DNA of 64,000 nt from Anaerolineaceae bacterium (GTDB lineage: Bacteria; Chloroflexota; Anaerolineae; Anaerolineales; Anaerolineaceae), in NCBI GenBank assembly GCA_002702705.1, contig PABH01000008.1, positions 62,001 through 126,000 of the forward strand, in the 5' to 3' direction. The notes below the pieces were generated by a model. The model made no database searches, had not been told where the DNA came from, and saw only the letters and a list, made by a program, of their open reading frames with translations. This document shows, piece after piece, positions 62,446-64,000 of the stretch; the first letter of the stretch is position 1, and each line of letters begins with the position of its first letter. The translations under genes were made by a program, and so were the position numbers.

Positions 62446-63792
62446 TTAGACTACCCATTCCGTTTGATTATCACGGATTTGTATTTGTTTATTTACCTCT
62501 CTGCTGCGTTTCCACAACCAAATTGTTTGAGTTATATGGGCCAATGAAAAACCGGTCAATCCAACAAACAAACCAATATAACGATTTACAAAAACACCGA
62601 ACACTAGAATTACAATCACAGTGATTAAAAATATTAGGGTCGCTTCCGGTATCGCTTTTGTTTTTCGGCTATACACTATTAGCCCTTGATACCAGGATTG
62701 CAAGGAGCCCACAACCGTCATCGGGATTGCTATCAATATACCGATCTTGGCTAATTCAGTAAATGCGGGGGATAATCCGGATACATATCGAAACCATAAA
62801 TAGGCTAAAGGAGTTAATGCAACAAGTAAATGGATCAAAGTTAACGTTAAAGTTAATTGATTAACAAATTTCCGTAGATGACGAAATGATCCTTTCTGTT
62901 CGGCTAAAGCCACAACCACTTCGTTATAAGCCAAACCCGGACTGCGCAACAAAAAAACCAAACCAGTAATTACCGGCCAAATGGCCAAAGATTCAATTGG
63001 AAATGGCATACGGCTTAAGGCAGCACTCCCAATGGGTTGCCAGGTAAACGCCAACATTGGCGTTAACGCTAAAGGAATGTAAAAAGTTAAAAAACCGCGC
63101 CAAGTTAGTTTTTTCTCTGATTTTTCTTTTTTTAGTTGATCTCTTAAAACTGGTTTAACCCGAATACAGGTATAAATCGCTTCAGCAACAACACCGCAGG
63201 CTTGAGATGCTGCTCCAATGATATATCCCGGAATCGTGCCAATCACTAACCCAAAAACCAAAACAATAATATGAACTGTAATACTGATGACAGTCCCAAT
63301 ACCAACTGCATCTGAATGGCCATAACGGATCAAAACGCCTTGTTGAAATCTCCTGTATGCAATTGCCCAAGACCATGGCGTTATAATTTGTAACCCTACT
63401 CTTGATGGTTCTATTAATACATCCGGAATAGCCATTATTTGTCCCACAACAATGTCAAATAATGGTGTAAACGCCAACAAGATATGTATTGTTGTTAATA
63501 AAAACCCGGAAATTATCATAAACTGCTTTAACAACTTATATGCATGCCAATCTTTAGATAATGCAGTTGAAGCGGCTAACAACATGACAATTGGCGCTTC
63601 AAAAATCATTGCTAATGGAAAAACAACACCACCATAGGCAGCCAAACTAATTTCTGGGTTTTCAAGACGTGTAAGAATAGCCGTTATTAATGGCATTTCA
63701 ATACCCATTAACATCCACGAGCCTGCTAATGGTATCCATGTTTGAATAATTTTTTTCTGTTGCGGTGAAAAAAGATGATGTTCAGCTCTCAT
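62446..63792 (-). CDS. MOP-superfamily membrane transporter, ANKH/MATE-like
   Basis: The protein has 448 residues with about 12 predicted membrane helices in two similar halves. The N-terminal WIPLAGSWMLMGIEMPLITAIL, the AAYGGVVFPLAMIFEAPIVM segment, AIAYRRFQQGVLIRYG near residue 145 and the second-half LAIWPVITGLVFLLRSPGLAYNEVVVAL look like ANKH (progressive ankylosis) homologues within the MATE-like fold. ANKH exports citrate, ATP and pyrophosphate in animals; bacterial members are uncharacterised. It converges on the URO-D gene with a 30-base gap. AAGGT lies nine bases before the ATG. Confidence 0.75.
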   Translation of the reverse strand: MRAEHHLFSPQQKKIIQTWIPLAGSWMLMGIEMPLITAILTRLENPEISLAAYGGVVFPLAMIFEAPIVMLLAASTALSKDWHAYKLLKQFMIISGFLLTTIHILLAFTPLFDIVVGQIMAIPDVLIEPSRVGLQIITPWSWAIAYRRFQQGVLIRYGHSDAVGIGTVISITVHIIVLVFGLVIGTIPGYIIGAASQACGVVAEAIYTCIRVKPVLRDQLKKEKSEKKLTWRGFLTFYIPLALTPMLAFTWQPIGSAALSRMPFPIESLAIWPVITGLVFLLRSPGLAYNEVVVALAEQKGSFRHLRKFVNQLTLTLTLIHLLVALTPLAYLWFRYVSGLSPAFTELAKIGILIAIPMTVVGSLQSWYQGLIVYSRKTKAIPEATLIFLITVIVILVFGVFVNRYIGLFVGLTGFSLAHITQTIWLWKRSREVNKQIQIRDNQTEWVV

Positions 63793-64000
63793 TATTTATT
63801 ACCTTAAAGTTAAAATACATTGTTAAAAAATTTCAGATTAAAAAATCAGTCAAAGTTAAATAAAATTGAATATTAGAAAATGTAATGGATGAAAGAATAA
63901 ATTGATTCAGTATTTTGATAATTTTTTTACACTGGGTTGATTTTTAATAGATAAAAGAAGGTCGTTGGGGCACTAAAAATTATATTGGTTAAGAATCATT

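Overview
The window is about 41% GC and is probably from an anaerobic bacterium of the Chloroflexota, most likely Anaerolineae. The evidence is indirect: a solute-binding lipoprotein with a repeated Glu-Glu-Pro-Val-Ala linker, a MalT-like regulator, a tungsten-type aldehyde:ferredoxin oxidoreductase, and several corrinoid-dependent methyltransferase families. I found no rRNA, tRNA, CRISPR array, insertion sequence or prophage. Genes are densely packed, often with ATGA stop/start overlaps.

Layout. 1-9.1 kb holds ordinary genes: the 5' part of a MalT/LuxR regulator, a DUF1801 protein, an NfeD/flotillin pair, a lipoprotein, a malate/lactate dehydrogenase-family enzyme, a GH13 alpha-glucosidase and an acidic DUF6335-like protein. 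9.1-17.5 kb is a corrinoid methyl-transfer module: CobW-type GTPase, LacI regulator, corrinoid protein, RamA-like activator, DUF1638 protein, homocysteine S-methyltransferase domain protein, and a URO-D methyltransferase fused to a thioredoxin-like domain. 17.7-28.8 kb is a sugar pathway: Hyi-like isomerase, GH31 glycosidase, enolase-superfamily enzyme, class II aldolase, PfkB kinase, FucI-like isomerase, iron alcohol dehydrogenase and aldehyde:ferredoxin oxidoreductase. 28.8-42.3 kb carries an oxidoreductase / SDR / DhnA aldolase / FGGY kinase / HAD phosphatase / amidohydrolase series, an HcnABC-like three-subunit dehydrogenase and a 2-oxoacid (or acetoin) dehydrogenase E1-E2. 42.4-55.8 kb is on the minus strand: an ABC importer without an ATPase, a 5'-nucleotidase-cyclodeaminase fusion, a second amidohydrolase / FGGY kinase / aldolase / SDR set with a hydroxyacid dehydrogenase, an XRE-cupin regulator and a second URO-D protein. 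56.4-62.4 kb carries two more URO-D proteins around an AraC regulator, a Gfo/Idh/MocA dehydrogenase and two xylose-isomerase-like TIM barrels. An ANKH/MATE-like exporter ends the window.

How it may work together. Four copies of a palindrome, core GACAACGTTGTC with one single-base variant, lie in front of the CobW gene, between the corrinoid-protein and activator genes, in front of the thioredoxin-fused URO-D gene, and 40 kb away in front of the URO-D gene at 56.5 kb. At two sites the palindrome covers the -35 box of a good promoter. This looks like the private regulon of the LacI protein at 10.4-11.4 kb and ties the distant URO-D/Gfo-Idh cluster to the corrinoid module. My inference is a locus for anaerobic use of a methylated, sugar-like or cyclitol-like substrate. 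URO-D proteins and the corrinoid protein would remove methyl groups and pass them to homocysteine or folate. The dehydrogenases, isomerases, kinases and aldolases would break down the carbon skeleton. The substrate cannot be read from the sequence.
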